In this document: piece by piece, positions 41,959-50,231 of the stretch | How positions within the stretch are numbered: position 1 is the stretch's first letter | Layout of the letters: each line of letters opens with the position of its first letter | From: Desulfosporosinus fructosivorans | Lineage (GTDB): Bacteria > Bacillota > Desulfitobacteriia > Desulfitobacteriales > Desulfitobacteriaceae | Assembly (NCBI RefSeq): GCF_004766045.1 | Contig: NZ_SPQQ01000008.1 | Coordinates: forward strand, 85,062-149,061 | Direction of reading: 5' to 3' | DNA length: 64,000 bases | Position numbers and translations under genes: made by a program | The notes under the pieces: model-generated | Databases searched by the model: none | Told to the model about the DNA's origin: nothing | Seen by the model: the letters and a program-made list of their open reading frames with translations, nothing else

Positions 41959-42939
41959 TTGGTAAAATTCATGAAGGCTTATATCAAATCAATGAGGCTT
42001 TACTATGCTTTTGTAACCGGGATTGCGGGCTGGATTGGGATGGCGTTTTACGAATACATCGCCAAATCTCCCTTTCAGACAGTGGAGCTCGTACCCGCAA
42101 CCGAAAAGAAAGCCTTAGTCCTGATCATGCTTTTTCTCAGTTGGGGTACAAACCAGATTATCAATGACTATCTGGGTTTAAAAGAGGACAGGGTCAATGC
42201 ACCAAACCGTCCCATGGTAACTGGCGAACTCAATCCTGGAAAGGCTCTAGCCTTAACGGGAGTCCTGCTGACTATGACGCTTTTGGTTACATACACGTAT
42301 CTAGAACCTATTGCCCTTATTCCCGCAATTCTGGGAATCGTTTTAAACATTCTCTATGAATATGCCAAGGGTCACGGTATTTTTGGGAATATCGTCTTTG
42401 GCCTGATGATTGCCATGTGTACCGCCTTTGGGTTTCTGGCAGCAGGTCCCACAGAGTCCCCCTATTTTACGTCCAGTCGGGTTTCCGTGCTGATCTTGGT
42501 AGCGGTAATGAACGGGCTGATGACCTTTTATACCTATTTTAAAGACTATGAAGGAGACAAAGAGGCAGGTAAACGGACGATCATCGTATCGCTGGGGATC
42601 GAAAAATCTCGTTATCTTGCGGTAGTCTCCGCTTTTCTCCCTGCAGTGATCTTTGCGCTCCTCTATTTAAATCACTTTATTGAGGCCAGAGTTAACACGA
42701 TGTTCCTCATCCTCTCTGGATTAACGGTTTTTCTAGAATTGTGGACGGGCTATCTTTACTTTAAGAACCCCCAGGGTGAGAGAACTTATTATTCTCTGGT
42801 GGCAAATTTTCGAGCTTGTATCTGCGGACAGGCAACCTTAATTGCGTTATTTAATACCGAACTATCGATGATCCTATTCTTAGTATCTTATATGTTTGTT
42901 GGATTCTTGTTTGATCTGCACACTGATCCTAAATCATAA
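41959..42939 (+). CDS. UbiA-superfamily prenyltransferase
   Basis: 326 residues from TTG 41959, eight bases after AGGGTGAGGT; ATG 41971 is the alternative. Eight to nine membrane helices are visible. The first Asp-rich motif is NDYLGLKEDRVNAPNRPM and the second DYEGDKEAGKRTI, the two Mg/diphosphate sites of the family. It should transfer a prenyl chain from its diphosphate to an aromatic, quinone, lipid or glycerol acceptor. Its membership in the ACP/oxoamine-synthase cluster suggests an unusual acceptor, though a menaquinone or heme-type role cannot be excluded. Confidence 0.85.
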   Translation: MVKFMKAYIKSMRLYYAFVTGIAGWIGMAFYEYIAKSPFQTVELVPATEKKALVLIMLFLSWGTNQIINDYLGLKEDRVNAPNRPMVTGELNPGKALALTGVLLTMTLLVTYTYLEPIALIPAILGIVLNILYEYAKGHGIFGNIVFGLMIAMCTAFGFLAAGPTESPYFTSSRVSVLILVAVMNGLMTFYTYFKDYEGDKEAGKRTIIVSLGIEKSRYLAVVSAFLPAVIFALLYLNHFIEARVNTMFLILSGLTVFLELWTGYLYFKNPQGERTYYSLVANFRACICGQATLIALFNTELSMILFLVSYMFVGFLFDLHTDPKS

Positions 42940-43105
42940 GGGAACCTTACGAAAGGCGAATTAAGTCCTAGCTACTTTACAACGTGAAAATGCTCAACAC
43001 ACTTCACTTCCGTTACACTTAGTTTCTATTAAATTCGAAAGCGTTGCCTTATATTAATATTCGAACCACCACGAAGCATGAACCACGATCCAAGGGAGGG
43101 ATGGT

Positions 43106-44302
43106 ATGAAGTTATTTGAACCAGCAATGTTAGGCACCTGCCAGTTGAAAAACAGGCTGATCCGCTCGGCAACCTTCGAGGGAATGGCGGATCCTCAGGG
43201 TTATCCAAGACCAGAGTACCGAGGTTTATATAAAAAATTGGCTTCTGGAGGCGTGGGCGGGATTATAACTGGCTTTGCATATATCTCGCCCGAAGGAAAA
43301 GCGATGCAACCTGGTCAGGTCGGAATCGATTGTGAAGAAAGGGTCGAAGCCTTTTTGCCCGTCACGAACGAGGTCCACCAATACGGCTGTAAGATTTTTA
43401 TGCAGTTGGCCCACACCGGAAGACAGACCAGAAAAGCGGAAACAGGGCAGGATGTCTGGGGTGCCTCGACTAAAGAGTCCTTGTATTTTGGGGGTTCTCC
43501 TCGGGAGTTGTCAACTGAGCAGGTGTATTCAATGGTCAATAGGTTTGCAGAAGCCGCGATATATGCGAAGGCAGCGGGATTTGACGGAGTCCAGGTTCAT
43601 GCTGCCCATGGCTACCTTATCCATCAGTTTCTACTTCCTACTATTAATAACAGAGACGATGAATTTGGTCTTGACGTTCAGAGTGGTATCGGCACGAAAT
43701 TCCTTGGCCTGGTGATCGAGGAGATCCGCAAGACATGTGGACCTGATCTTGCCCTGTTGGTCAAGGTTAGCGGCAGTGATGACTATTTCCCCAGATTCTC
43801 CGCCGAGCAGTTTGCTAGCTTGATACGATTCCTTGATGCTCAGAAAGTCGATGGGATAGAGGTTAGCTATGGGACGATGGATAATGCCCTGAATATCTTT
43901 CGCGGGGATATCCCTCTTAAAGTGATTTTAAAGCATAACCCAGTATTTAAGAGCAACAACGGGCTTAAGGGATTGCTCCATAAGGCGTTTATCTTCTGCT
44001 TGATGAGGATGAAACTAAAGCCTTTTACCCCTATTTACAATCTTGAGTATGCCAAACTGGCCAAATCTTTAACGAGTATTCCCATAATCAGTGTCGGCGG
44101 TTTCCGGAAGGGTGCAGAAATGAGTGAGTGCCTTGAGCATGATTTTGCTGATTTTATAAGCCTGTGCAGACCCTTTATTTGTGAACCAAATCTGGTCAAT
44201 AAGCTGGAGCAAGACGAAAATTATTCGGCAAAATGCGTCAACTGCAACGTTTGCGCCATTATGTGTGATTCAGACCAACTAACTCGTTGTTACAAGCGAT
44301 GA
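43106..44302 (+). CDS. Old-yellow-enzyme family NADH:flavin oxidoreductase
   Basis: 398 residues, ATG 43106 after GGGAGGG. OYE motifs: [27 protein letters not shown], the [20 protein letters not shown] substrate/FMN site with the conserved HAAH, and ISVGGFRK for FMN phosphate. The end [19 protein letters not shown] may hold an Fe-S or zinc site. It would reduce an activated C=C bond (enone or dienoyl). It is 166 bases after the UbiA gene and directly upstream of the acyl carrier protein. Confidence 0.85.
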   Translation: MKLFEPAMLGTCQLKNRLIRSATFEGMADPQGYPRPEYRGLYKKLASGGVGGIITGFAYISPEGKAMQPGQVGIDCEERVEAFLPVTNEVHQYGCKIFMQLAHTGRQTRKAETGQDVWGASTKESLYFGGSPRELSTEQVYSMVNRFAEAAIYAKAAGFDGVQVHAAHGYLIHQFLLPTINNRDDEFGLDVQSGIGTKFLGLVIEEIRKTCGPDLALLVKVSGSDDYFPRFSAEQFASLIRFLDAQKVDGIEVSYGTMDNALNIFRGDIPLKVILKHNPVFKSNNGLKGLLHKAFIFCLMRMKLKPFTPIYNLEYAKLAKSLTSIPIISVGGFRKGAEMSECLEHDFADFISLCRPFICEPNLVNKLEQDENYSAKCVNCNVCAIMCDSDQLTRCYKR

Positions 44303-44325
44303 TTTCAGTGGGAGGTGGGCGTCAG

Positions 44326-44565
44326 ATGAATTTGGAAGAGCGAATTATAAGCACGATATACGGTGTTTTAGAAAAAAGTTCAGACATAACCCCTGAGAGC
44401 CGTTTACAAGAAGACTTAAAGGTGGATTCCTTAGACCTCTTAATGATTCTCTCAGGCTTGGAGGATGAATTCGCCATAATCATTGCAGAAGATGATTTTC
44501 TCGATGTAGTTACGGTCAATGATATCGCAGTAAAACTTCGAGCCCGAGGTGTGTCAGATAGCTAA
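44326..44565 (+). CDS. Acyl carrier protein
   Basis: 79 residues from ATG 44326, eight bases after GGAGGTG; an earlier in-frame ATG at 44287 lacks a site. The attachment motif is LKVDSLDLL with Ser35 for 4'-phosphopantetheine. The rest has the acidic four-helix ACP composition (LEDEFAIIIAEDDF). As a stand-alone ACP beside an alpha-oxoamine synthase and a ketosynthase, it most likely carries the acyl chain for a specialised lipid, rather than serving bulk fatty acid synthesis. Confidence 0.9.
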   Translation: MNLEERIISTIYGVLEKSSDITPESRLQEDLKVDSLDLLMILSGLEDEFAIIIAEDDFLDVVTVNDIAVKLRARGVSDS

Positions 44566-44588
44566 CAGCCCTTGGATAGGTTAAATAA

Positions 44589-44620
44589 ACTTCAGATGGA
44601 GCTAATACTCCACCTGAAGT
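44589..44620 (+). promoter_or_regulatory. Intergenic mRNA hairpin between ACP and oxoamine synthase genes
   Basis: ACTTCAGATGGAG (44589-44601) and CTCCACCTGAAGT (44608-44620) form a 13-bp stem (one G-T) with a 6-base loop. No T run follows and the next gene's GGAGGG comes 14 bases later, so it is more likely to set relative expression by attenuation or RNA stability than to end transcription. Confidence 0.55.
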
Positions 44621-44644
44621 AAGTTCTATAATTGGAGGGAAAAC

Positions 44645-45820
44645 ATGGATCTAAGAGAGTTTTATAACCGATTTAGCTTGGACGAGAGCCTTGCCGAAGA
44701 AGTTGGACATAATCCCTATTACCTGAGAGTTGAATCTGGATTGAATGAAAGAATTCAGGTGAACGGACATGAGATGATTGACCTGGCATCGAACAATTAT
44801 CTGGGTCTGGCCACAGACAGTAGGGTGAAACAAGCTGCTGAGGAGGCCATAAAAAAGTATGGGGTTTCTCTCTGTGGAACACCCATCGCCACAGGCTACC
44901 TTGATTTATACCAAAGGTTAGAAGAGAAGCTATCAAGCTTTGTCGGGCTGGAAGAGACGATTATCCTACCCTCGTGTTACCAGGCAAATAATGGCTTATT
45001 TAGTTGTATTGCTGGAGCCCAGGATCTGATCGTCGTTGACCGGTATGCCCATTCTTCCTTGATTCAAGGAATCAAATCCGCTGGCTGTAAAATTAGGCCC
45101 TTTCTTCACAATGATCTTGAGCATCTGGAAGGGATTTTGCAGCGTTCCACTGGGTACCGGCAGGTCTTTGTTGTGACAGAGTCCGTGTTTTCCACGGAGG
45201 GCAGCATTGCTCCTTTTAAGGAAGTTGTGCAATTGTGTGAGACCTATAACGCCATGCCTGTGATTGATGATTCCCATGGTATTGGAGTGCTGGGAAAATC
45301 GGGGCGAGGTATTCTTGAGGAGCAGGGAATCGATGGATACCTTGGAATCTATACAGCGTCCTTAGGAAAGGCACTGGCTAACTCAGGGGGGATGATCAGC
45401 GGTAAGAAAGGGCTGATAGGTTATCTGAAATATTACTGCCCTCACTTAGTTTATTCGACGGCCCTTACCCCTGCAGTTCTGGCCGGCACAGTGGCTGTTC
45501 TGGAAGTCATTCGCGCTGACTTCGAAGTGCTTAAGCGTAAGTTGGTGACCTATCAACAGGCGATCTATGAAAGTCTCGTTGAGGGGGGCTTTACAGTCTC
45601 GACGGGTGAGGCCCCTATAAATTCAATTCAATCCGGAAGTAAAGAAGCGACGTTCAAACTAGCTAAGAGGCTTTATGAACAGGGGATTCTTTCCACAACG
45701 TTTATTGAACCCTCTGTCCCAGTCGGTGAAGGTCGAGTCAGGTTGATCGCTGGAGCCAATCTCACCTCGGAGACGGTTGCCGAAGCCACGGAAATTATTA
45801 AAAGGGTAAGACGCCTGTGA
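44645..45820 (+). CDS. Alpha-oxoamine synthase (BioF/KBL/serine palmitoyltransferase family)
   Basis: 391 residues, ATG 44645 after TTGGAGGG. PLP enzyme with the AONS pattern: DLASNNYLGLATDSRVKQA, GVSLCGTPIATGYLDLYQRL, DRYAHSSLIQG (stacking His), ESVFSTEGSIAPF, DDSHGIGVLG (Asp for the pyridine nitrogen) and TASLGKALANSGG with Lys242 as the Schiff-base lysine. The reaction is decarboxylative condensation of an amino acid with an acyl thioester. Biotin synthesis (BioF) is unlikely because no bio genes are near; the neighbouring ACP, kinase, SDR and KS genes favour a sphingoid-like base or related amino ketone. Its stop overlaps the next gene by 4 bp. Confidence 0.88.
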   Translation: MDLREFYNRFSLDESLAEEVGHNPYYLRVESGLNERIQVNGHEMIDLASNNYLGLATDSRVKQAAEEAIKKYGVSLCGTPIATGYLDLYQRLEEKLSSFVGLEETIILPSCYQANNGLFSCIAGAQDLIVVDRYAHSSLIQGIKSAGCKIRPFLHNDLEHLEGILQRSTGYRQVFVVTESVFSTEGSIAPFKEVVQLCETYNAMPVIDDSHGIGVLGKSGRGILEEQGIDGYLGIYTASLGKALANSGGMISGKKGLIGYLKYYCPHLVYSTALTPAVLAGTVAVLEVIRADFEVLKRKLVTYQQAIYESLVEGGFTVSTGEAPINSIQSGSKEATFKLAKRLYEQGILSTTFIEPSVPVGEGRVRLIAGANLTSETVAEATEIIKRVRRL

Positions 45821-46803
45821 GATATCTCTTAATCATGAATCCCGGTTCTGGCGGGGGCAGTAAGGAAAAGGTTGAGAAAATCCTGACAATCTTTCAGCAA
45901 AGCCGGCTTGAGTTTGACTATAAGCTAACAGATACCTTAGAAGATGCCTATACTCTATCCGTCGAAGGAAACACTAAGGGCTATGATGTGATCGTAGCTG
46001 TGGGGGGAGACGGAACGATTAACCGGGTCATCAACGGGTTTTATGATTCTGAGGGTAGAAGAATTTCCAGTTCCAAACTGGGTGTCATTCATATCGGAAC
46101 CAGCCCTGACTTATGTAATAGCTACAATATACCGCTGGACATTGAACAGGCTTTGAACACTGTCTTTGCGGGAAAGAGTCAAGAAATTTCCATCGGTAAA
46201 ATAACCTACACTTGTGCTTATGACCAGGGACTGGAGGGTCAACCGATACAGCCGCTAAGTAAGATTAACAGAAATGTGCAAACCAGTTATTTTGCTTGCT
46301 GTGCCAATTTCGGCTTGGGAGCCTCCGTCGCCAGAAGTGCTAACAGCGGTATAAGAAAGTATATCGGAGATTACGCTGGGACATTTGCCTCCCTGATTAA
46401 AACCTTATTTGAGTATAAACCCAATCACTTCTCCGTTCGTTTTGACGGACAGAGTGAGGTGCTCGAAAAGGTTTATAATATTTCCGTGGGCAAGACAACG
46501 TACATAGCTTCAGGTATTAAAGTGAAGAACCAGTTAACTCTTGGAGACAAGCGGTTTTATGCTCTAACCATCAAGGAGATAGGCTGGGCTGATTGGTTCA
46601 ATGTCCTTTTGAAACTATACAGGGGGAAGAGGTTTGGCAATACCAAGTCGATGTCCCTGCAATACGCCTCATCAATAGAAGTGTACGGAAATAGCAAAAA
46701 TCCTGAAATAGAGTTTGATGGGGATCCTAGAGGGTTTTTGCCGTGTGTGATTGAAACTGCACGGGACCCCTTAGACTTGATATGTGAGGTGCATGATGAG
46801 TAA
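45817..46803 (+). CDS. Diacylglycerol/sphingosine-kinase-like lipid kinase
   Basis: 328 residues. The DAGK catalytic pattern is clear: LIMNPGSGGGSKEK at the N-terminus, VAVGGDGTINRVINGF, and HIGTSPDLCNSYNIP in the place of the usual GTxNDxAR. The second domain (ASGIKVKNQLTLGDKRFYAL, EIEFDGDPRG) is the typical beta-sandwich lipid-binding part. It should phosphorylate a lipid alcohol. Overlapping the oxoamine synthase gene by 4 bp, it may act on that pathway's product, like eukaryotic sphingosine or ceramide kinases of the same fold. It may alternatively be diacylglycerol-specific. Confidence 0.85.
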   Translation: MRYLLIMNPGSGGGSKEKVEKILTIFQQSRLEFDYKLTDTLEDAYTLSVEGNTKGYDVIVAVGGDGTINRVINGFYDSEGRRISSSKLGVIHIGTSPDLCNSYNIPLDIEQALNTVFAGKSQEISIGKITYTCAYDQGLEGQPIQPLSKINRNVQTSYFACCANFGLGASVARSANSGIRKYIGDYAGTFASLIKTLFEYKPNHFSVRFDGQSEVLEKVYNISVGKTTYIASGIKVKNQLTLGDKRFYALTIKEIGWADWFNVLLKLYRGKRFGNTKSMSLQYASSIEVYGNSKNPEIEFDGDPRGFLPCVIETARDPLDLICEVHDE

Positions 46804-47797
46804 AGAAACAGAAATGATTGAGCTGATAAATAAGCATATGCCGAGGAGTATCAATCAGCTTAATAAGCTCTTTGAGTCCGACTCGGAAATAGTTCAGTTT
46901 CAGGGAAAGAGACTTCTCTACACGATGGACGAGTTTTCGGAAGAAGACCTATTAAGGGATAAGGACCCTTACGTGCTGGGCTGGAATATGGCAGTTGGCA
47001 GTATCAGTGACATCCTAGCCTCGGGGGGGACTCCTAAGTATTATGCGCATAGCTTAGTGATCCGAAAATCCTGGTCCCAAGACTATGTGAGCAAATTGTC
47101 TCAAGGGATCGCTCAGGTACTTAAGGAAGTGGGGGCAGCGTTCATCGGTGGAGATTTTGGGACTTCCAAAACTTGGCGCTACACTGGTTCGGTCATTGGA
47201 GAGCTAGAGGGAGAGCCCCTGTTAAGGAGTGGGGCAAAGGTTGGAGATGGGATTTATGTGACTGGCCACATCGGCGGCGGGAATATTGAAGCTGCCCTAG
47301 TCCTGTATGCCAAAAACCCCTACATTAAGCATTTAACGGGTCAATGGAAAAAACCTTTCCAGTTGAGAAGCAAAGAGGCAGAGCTCATAAAACGACACAG
47401 CTGCTGCTGTATTGATACCAGTGATGGAATCTTTAACGCGCTCAATTCTATTTCAGAGATGAGCGAAACTGGTTTTGTGGTAAGCGACCTACCCTATATA
47501 GAAAGTGGGGTATTCCTGGCCAAAGGCCTTAACCTACCCGAGGAAGTGCTGTTTTTAGGGGAATGTGGGGAGTATGAATTGCTTTTCACTCTGAGTAAAG
47601 AAGGCGAAGAAGAGTTTCTAAACGAAGCCCAGCAGAAGACTTTGAAGTTCTATAAATTAGGTGAAGTTAAGGACCAGGGCAGCAAATCACTATGGAAGAA
47701 AGATCGGGAGATCGACTTAGCGATGTACGATTTGAGTGCTAGAGATTTCTCAGATTCGAAAGACTATTTGCGAGCTGTGGCAAATTTTCTAAAGTAG
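46796..47797 (+). CDS. ThiL-like (AIR-synthase superfamily) protein
   Basis: 333 residues from ATG 46796 (GAGG at 46786-46789), overlapping the kinase gene by 8 bp; GTG 46784 and ATG 46793 are possible. Motifs of thiamine-monophosphate kinase: the N-terminal lid with MDEFSEEDLL, GWNMAVGSISDILASGGTP, IGGDFGTSKTWRYTGSVIGE, DGIYVTGHIGGG, IDTSDGIFNALNSISEM and LFLGECGEYELLFT. The fold binds ATP and a phosphorylated substrate. Its location in a lipid-type operon, away from thi genes, suggests a different phosphate acceptor; a true thiamine role cannot be ruled out. Confidence 0.8.
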   Translation: MSKETEMIELINKHMPRSINQLNKLFESDSEIVQFQGKRLLYTMDEFSEEDLLRDKDPYVLGWNMAVGSISDILASGGTPKYYAHSLVIRKSWSQDYVSKLSQGIAQVLKEVGAAFIGGDFGTSKTWRYTGSVIGELEGEPLLRSGAKVGDGIYVTGHIGGGNIEAALVLYAKNPYIKHLTGQWKKPFQLRSKEAELIKRHSCCCIDTSDGIFNALNSISEMSETGFVVSDLPYIESGVFLAKGLNLPEEVLFLGECGEYELLFTLSKEGEEEFLNEAQQKTLKFYKLGEVKDQGSKSLWKKDREIDLAMYDLSARDFSDSKDYLRAVANFLK

Positions 47798-47856
47798 AGG
47801 GACTCAAGTCAAATTACCAACAACGAACATCGCACATCGATTTAAAGGAGGACCAA

Positions 47857-49200
47857 GTGAAACGAAGAGTTGTTATTACTGGGATCGGACCGGCCACAGC
47901 CATAGGAATTGGTAAAAACGATTTCTCAGCAGGGATTTACGGTTTAAAAACGTGCATAGCTGAGATTCCGAAGTGTTATGAACAGAACTATACGTTCAAA
48001 TCGCGTTACTTTGTTCCTAAACCGGAATTCTCCTTGACCGATTTAATCCATAAATCCGTGGAAGGGATGATGGAAGAATCCTCGAGACTTTCCGTCTTAT
48101 GCGCGAAGTTGGCATTAGAGGACGCAGGATATCAGATTGATAAGGCTGAAAAACACATGCAGGTTAAGGGATTGGAAAACTGCCCTATCATAATCGGTAC
48201 TGGTATGAGTAGCTTGCAAACCGCTTTGGAATCCTACTCAGCTCATATGGTTGGGGTAGAAATGTCCGAGTCTGATTTTGAGTCTAGAACTGGTTCTAGT
48301 TCTAGTTCTGGTACTAATCCTAATCCTAATCCTAATCCTAGAACAACCGGATCAGGAACTCGGTTCAACAGAATGGTTATTCCCATGCTGATGACTAATT
48401 CGCCTGCTGCCTGGATTTCGATACTATTCGGACTGAAAGGGTTTAATTATACGCTCAATGCCGCCTGTGCCTCAGGGACTTTTGCTCTTGGTGAAGGGTA
48501 TAGAACTATTTTATCCGGCAGAAGTGATGTGATCCTAGCGGGTGGAGTGGAAGCCCTAGTAGAAAAGAATGGCGCAATTATGAGAGGGTTTGATATGCTG
48601 TCAACCCTTACCAGAGCCAAGGACGGAAGGCCTCAGCCGTTTTCTCAGCAGAGAAGCGGGTTTTTATTCAGTGAAGGGTCAGGTTGTGTTCTCGTTCTGG
48701 AGGAGCTGGAAAGGGCACGGAATAGAGGGGCTGACATTTATGCTGAGGTTGTTGATTACGAAGCGTGCAGTGACGCTTACAGTATTGTGCAGATGGAGCC
48801 CTCCGGGGACAGTATTACTGGGCTTTTTCAGAAGGTGACCCAGGGGATCAAGATTGACTATCTAAATGCCCATGGTACGGGGACATTGGCTAATGATGAC
48901 ATTGAAGCCCAAGTTATCCAACGGATCTTTGGAGCTAAAAGCACTCAGCCGTACATTAATTCTACTAAAGGGATCCTAGGCCACAGCATTGGAGCCAGTG
49001 GAGCCCTTGAGGTGGCAGTAACGGCCTTATCGATCAAAGAGTCGAGACTCCATGGGAACCTAATGTCTGAGCCGATGGATAATCTGAATCTACCACTAGA
49101 GACAATTGAGACTCCAATTGACTATGCACTCTCTGCTTCCTACGGCTTTGGGGGGCATAATGCCCTGATCCTACTGAAGAGATATGAAGAGAATGAGTAA
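47857..49200 (+). CDS. Beta-ketoacyl-ACP synthase (KAS II-like) with repeat insert
   Basis: 447 residues from GTG 47857 after AAAGGAGG. The thiolase-fold catalytic triad is complete: Cys204 in NAACASGT, His339 in NAHGTGTLANDD and His376 in KGILGHSIGASG. It should extend or prime an acyl chain on ACP. Residues about 143-167 are a low-complexity insert (SSSSSGTNPNPNPNP) encoded by hexanucleotide repeats, absent from ordinary FabF proteins (about 410 residues). The N-terminal region (GLKTCIAEIPKCYEQNYTF) also diverges from FabF, fitting a specialised enzyme. The stop overlaps the next gene. Confidence 0.88.
   Translation: MKRRVVITGIGPATAIGIGKNDFSAGIYGLKTCIAEIPKCYEQNYTFKSRYFVPKPEFSLTDLIHKSVEGMMEESSRLSVLCAKLALEDAGYQIDKAEKHMQVKGLENCPIIIGTGMSSLQTALESYSAHMVGVEMSESDFESRTGSSSSSGTNPNPNPNPRTTGSGTRFNRMVIPMLMTNSPAAWISILFGLKGFNYTLNAACASGTFALGEGYRTILSGRSDVILAGGVEALVEKNGAIMRGFDMLSTLTRAKDGRPQPFSQQRSGFLFSEGSGCVLVLEELERARNRGADIYAEVVDYEACSDAYSIVQMEPSGDSITGLFQKVTQGIKIDYLNAHGTGTLANDDIEAQVIQRIFGAKSTQPYINSTKGILGHSIGASGALEVAVTALSIKESRLHGNLMSEPMDNLNLPLETIETPIDYALSASYGFGGHNALILLKRYEENE
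48292..48339 (+). repeat. Hexanucleotide microsatellite inside the ketosynthase gene
   Basis: Four related units (GGTTCT, AGTTCT, AGTTCT, GGTACT; 48292-48315) run into four exact AATCCT units (48316-48339). They encode Gly-Ser/Ser-Ser and Asn-Pro pairs. Length changes by one unit would add or remove two residues without a frameshift. Confidence 0.9.
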
Positions 49201-50224
49201 GGTCATGATTACTGGAGCCACAGGATTTATCGGTAGTCATATTGCTAGGGCCTTCTGTGAAAGCCTGGTTAGTGTAGGCTGTTTGGTAAGAGAAGGCAGC
49301 AGCCTGGCCAACCTTGAGGGTCTGCCTGTCGAGATAAAGACTGGAGATATTAAAAACATAGGGGATTTAACTAAGGCTTTCGCTGGCTATGACTGGGTGA
49401 TTCATAATGCCGCCAAAGTATCCGACTGGGGGAATTATGATGAGTTTTATCAGACAAATGTTACTGGCACAATCAATGTACTAACTGCTTGTGTGCAGGC
49501 CGGGATCAAGAATGTCCTGATAACAGGGTCCAATTCCGTATACGGCGAAGAGAATACCTTGCTCGTAAAGGACGAAACGTCGCCCTATAATTCGCATTAC
49601 CAGTACTTTGGAGACCGTTTTTTCCCCTGTAAGTTGAATTTCTATCGCGATACTAAAGCCCTGGCCAAAAAAGAGGCCCTCGAGTTTGCAGGCGCATTTG
49701 ATTTAAACCTGACTATATTAGAGCCGGTTTGGGTCTATGGTGAGATGGAGTTAAACGGGGGATTTTATGAATACCTTAAAACAGCCAAGGCTAGAATTCC
49801 CTTGGTGCCAGGAGCAAAGCAGAACAAATTCCATGTCATCTATGCCGGAGATCTGGCCAGAGCTTATGTTCTAGCCTATACAAAACATCTAACAGGGGTA
49901 AATTGTATCCTAGTTGGCAACGAACAGGCGGAAAGCATGGACAGAATTTATAGGTTATTTTGTTCTGAAGCAGGACTTAAAAAACCCGGGAATCTTCCTA
50001 AGCCCCTGAGTTATCCCATTGCTTTGCTGATGGAGCTTTTATACACTGTGGTTAAGGCCCAAAGTCCCCCACTTCTAACTAGGGGGCGGGTTAACATGTT
50101 CTACGACAATTTAGAGGTTTCAGTGGCGAAGGCTGAGCAGCTTCTAGGGTTTAGAAACGCCTATAGCCTTGAGGAAGGTATTAAAAAAACGGTCCTATGG
50201 TACAAAGAACAAGGTCTGATCTAA
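49193..50224 (+). CDS. Extended SDR, NAD(P)-dependent epimerase/dehydratase family
   Basis: 343 residues from ATG 49193 (GAAGA just upstream); ATG 49184 in the same frame is possible. The Rossmann motif is ITGATGFIGSHIARAF. LITGSNSVYGE gives the catalytic Ser and YRDTK the Tyr/Lys pair. The family includes 3-beta-hydroxysteroid dehydrogenase-like enzymes and the bacterial ketosphinganine reductase CerR. In this cluster, reduction of the 3-keto group made by the oxoamine synthase is the natural guess; sugar or steroid-like substrates are alternatives. It overlaps the ketosynthase gene by 8 bp. Confidence 0.82.
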   Translation: MSKVMITGATGFIGSHIARAFCESLVSVGCLVREGSSLANLEGLPVEIKTGDIKNIGDLTKAFAGYDWVIHNAAKVSDWGNYDEFYQTNVTGTINVLTACVQAGIKNVLITGSNSVYGEENTLLVKDETSPYNSHYQYFGDRFFPCKLNFYRDTKALAKKEALEFAGAFDLNLTILEPVWVYGEMELNGGFYEYLKTAKARIPLVPGAKQNKFHVIYAGDLARAYVLAYTKHLTGVNCILVGNEQAESMDRIYRLFCSEAGLKKPGNLPKPLSYPIALLMELLYTVVKAQSPPLLTRGRVNMFYDNLEVSVAKAEQLLGFRNAYSLEEGIKKTVLWYKEQGLI

Positions 50225-50231
50225 AAGGGAT

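Noticed and set aside
43275-43715. Second plus-strand frame of 146 residues inside the OYE gene
   Set aside because: Out-of-frame shadow of conserved OYE motifs.
44645-45820. Naming this gene bioF
   Set aside because: No other biotin gene is visible and the neighbours (ACP, KS, SDR, lipid kinase) point to another alpha-oxoamine product.
46796-47797. Calling this gene thiL and assigning thiamine synthesis
   Set aside because: The fold matches, but no thiamine genes or TPP riboswitch are near and it overlaps a lipid-kinase gene; function is left open.
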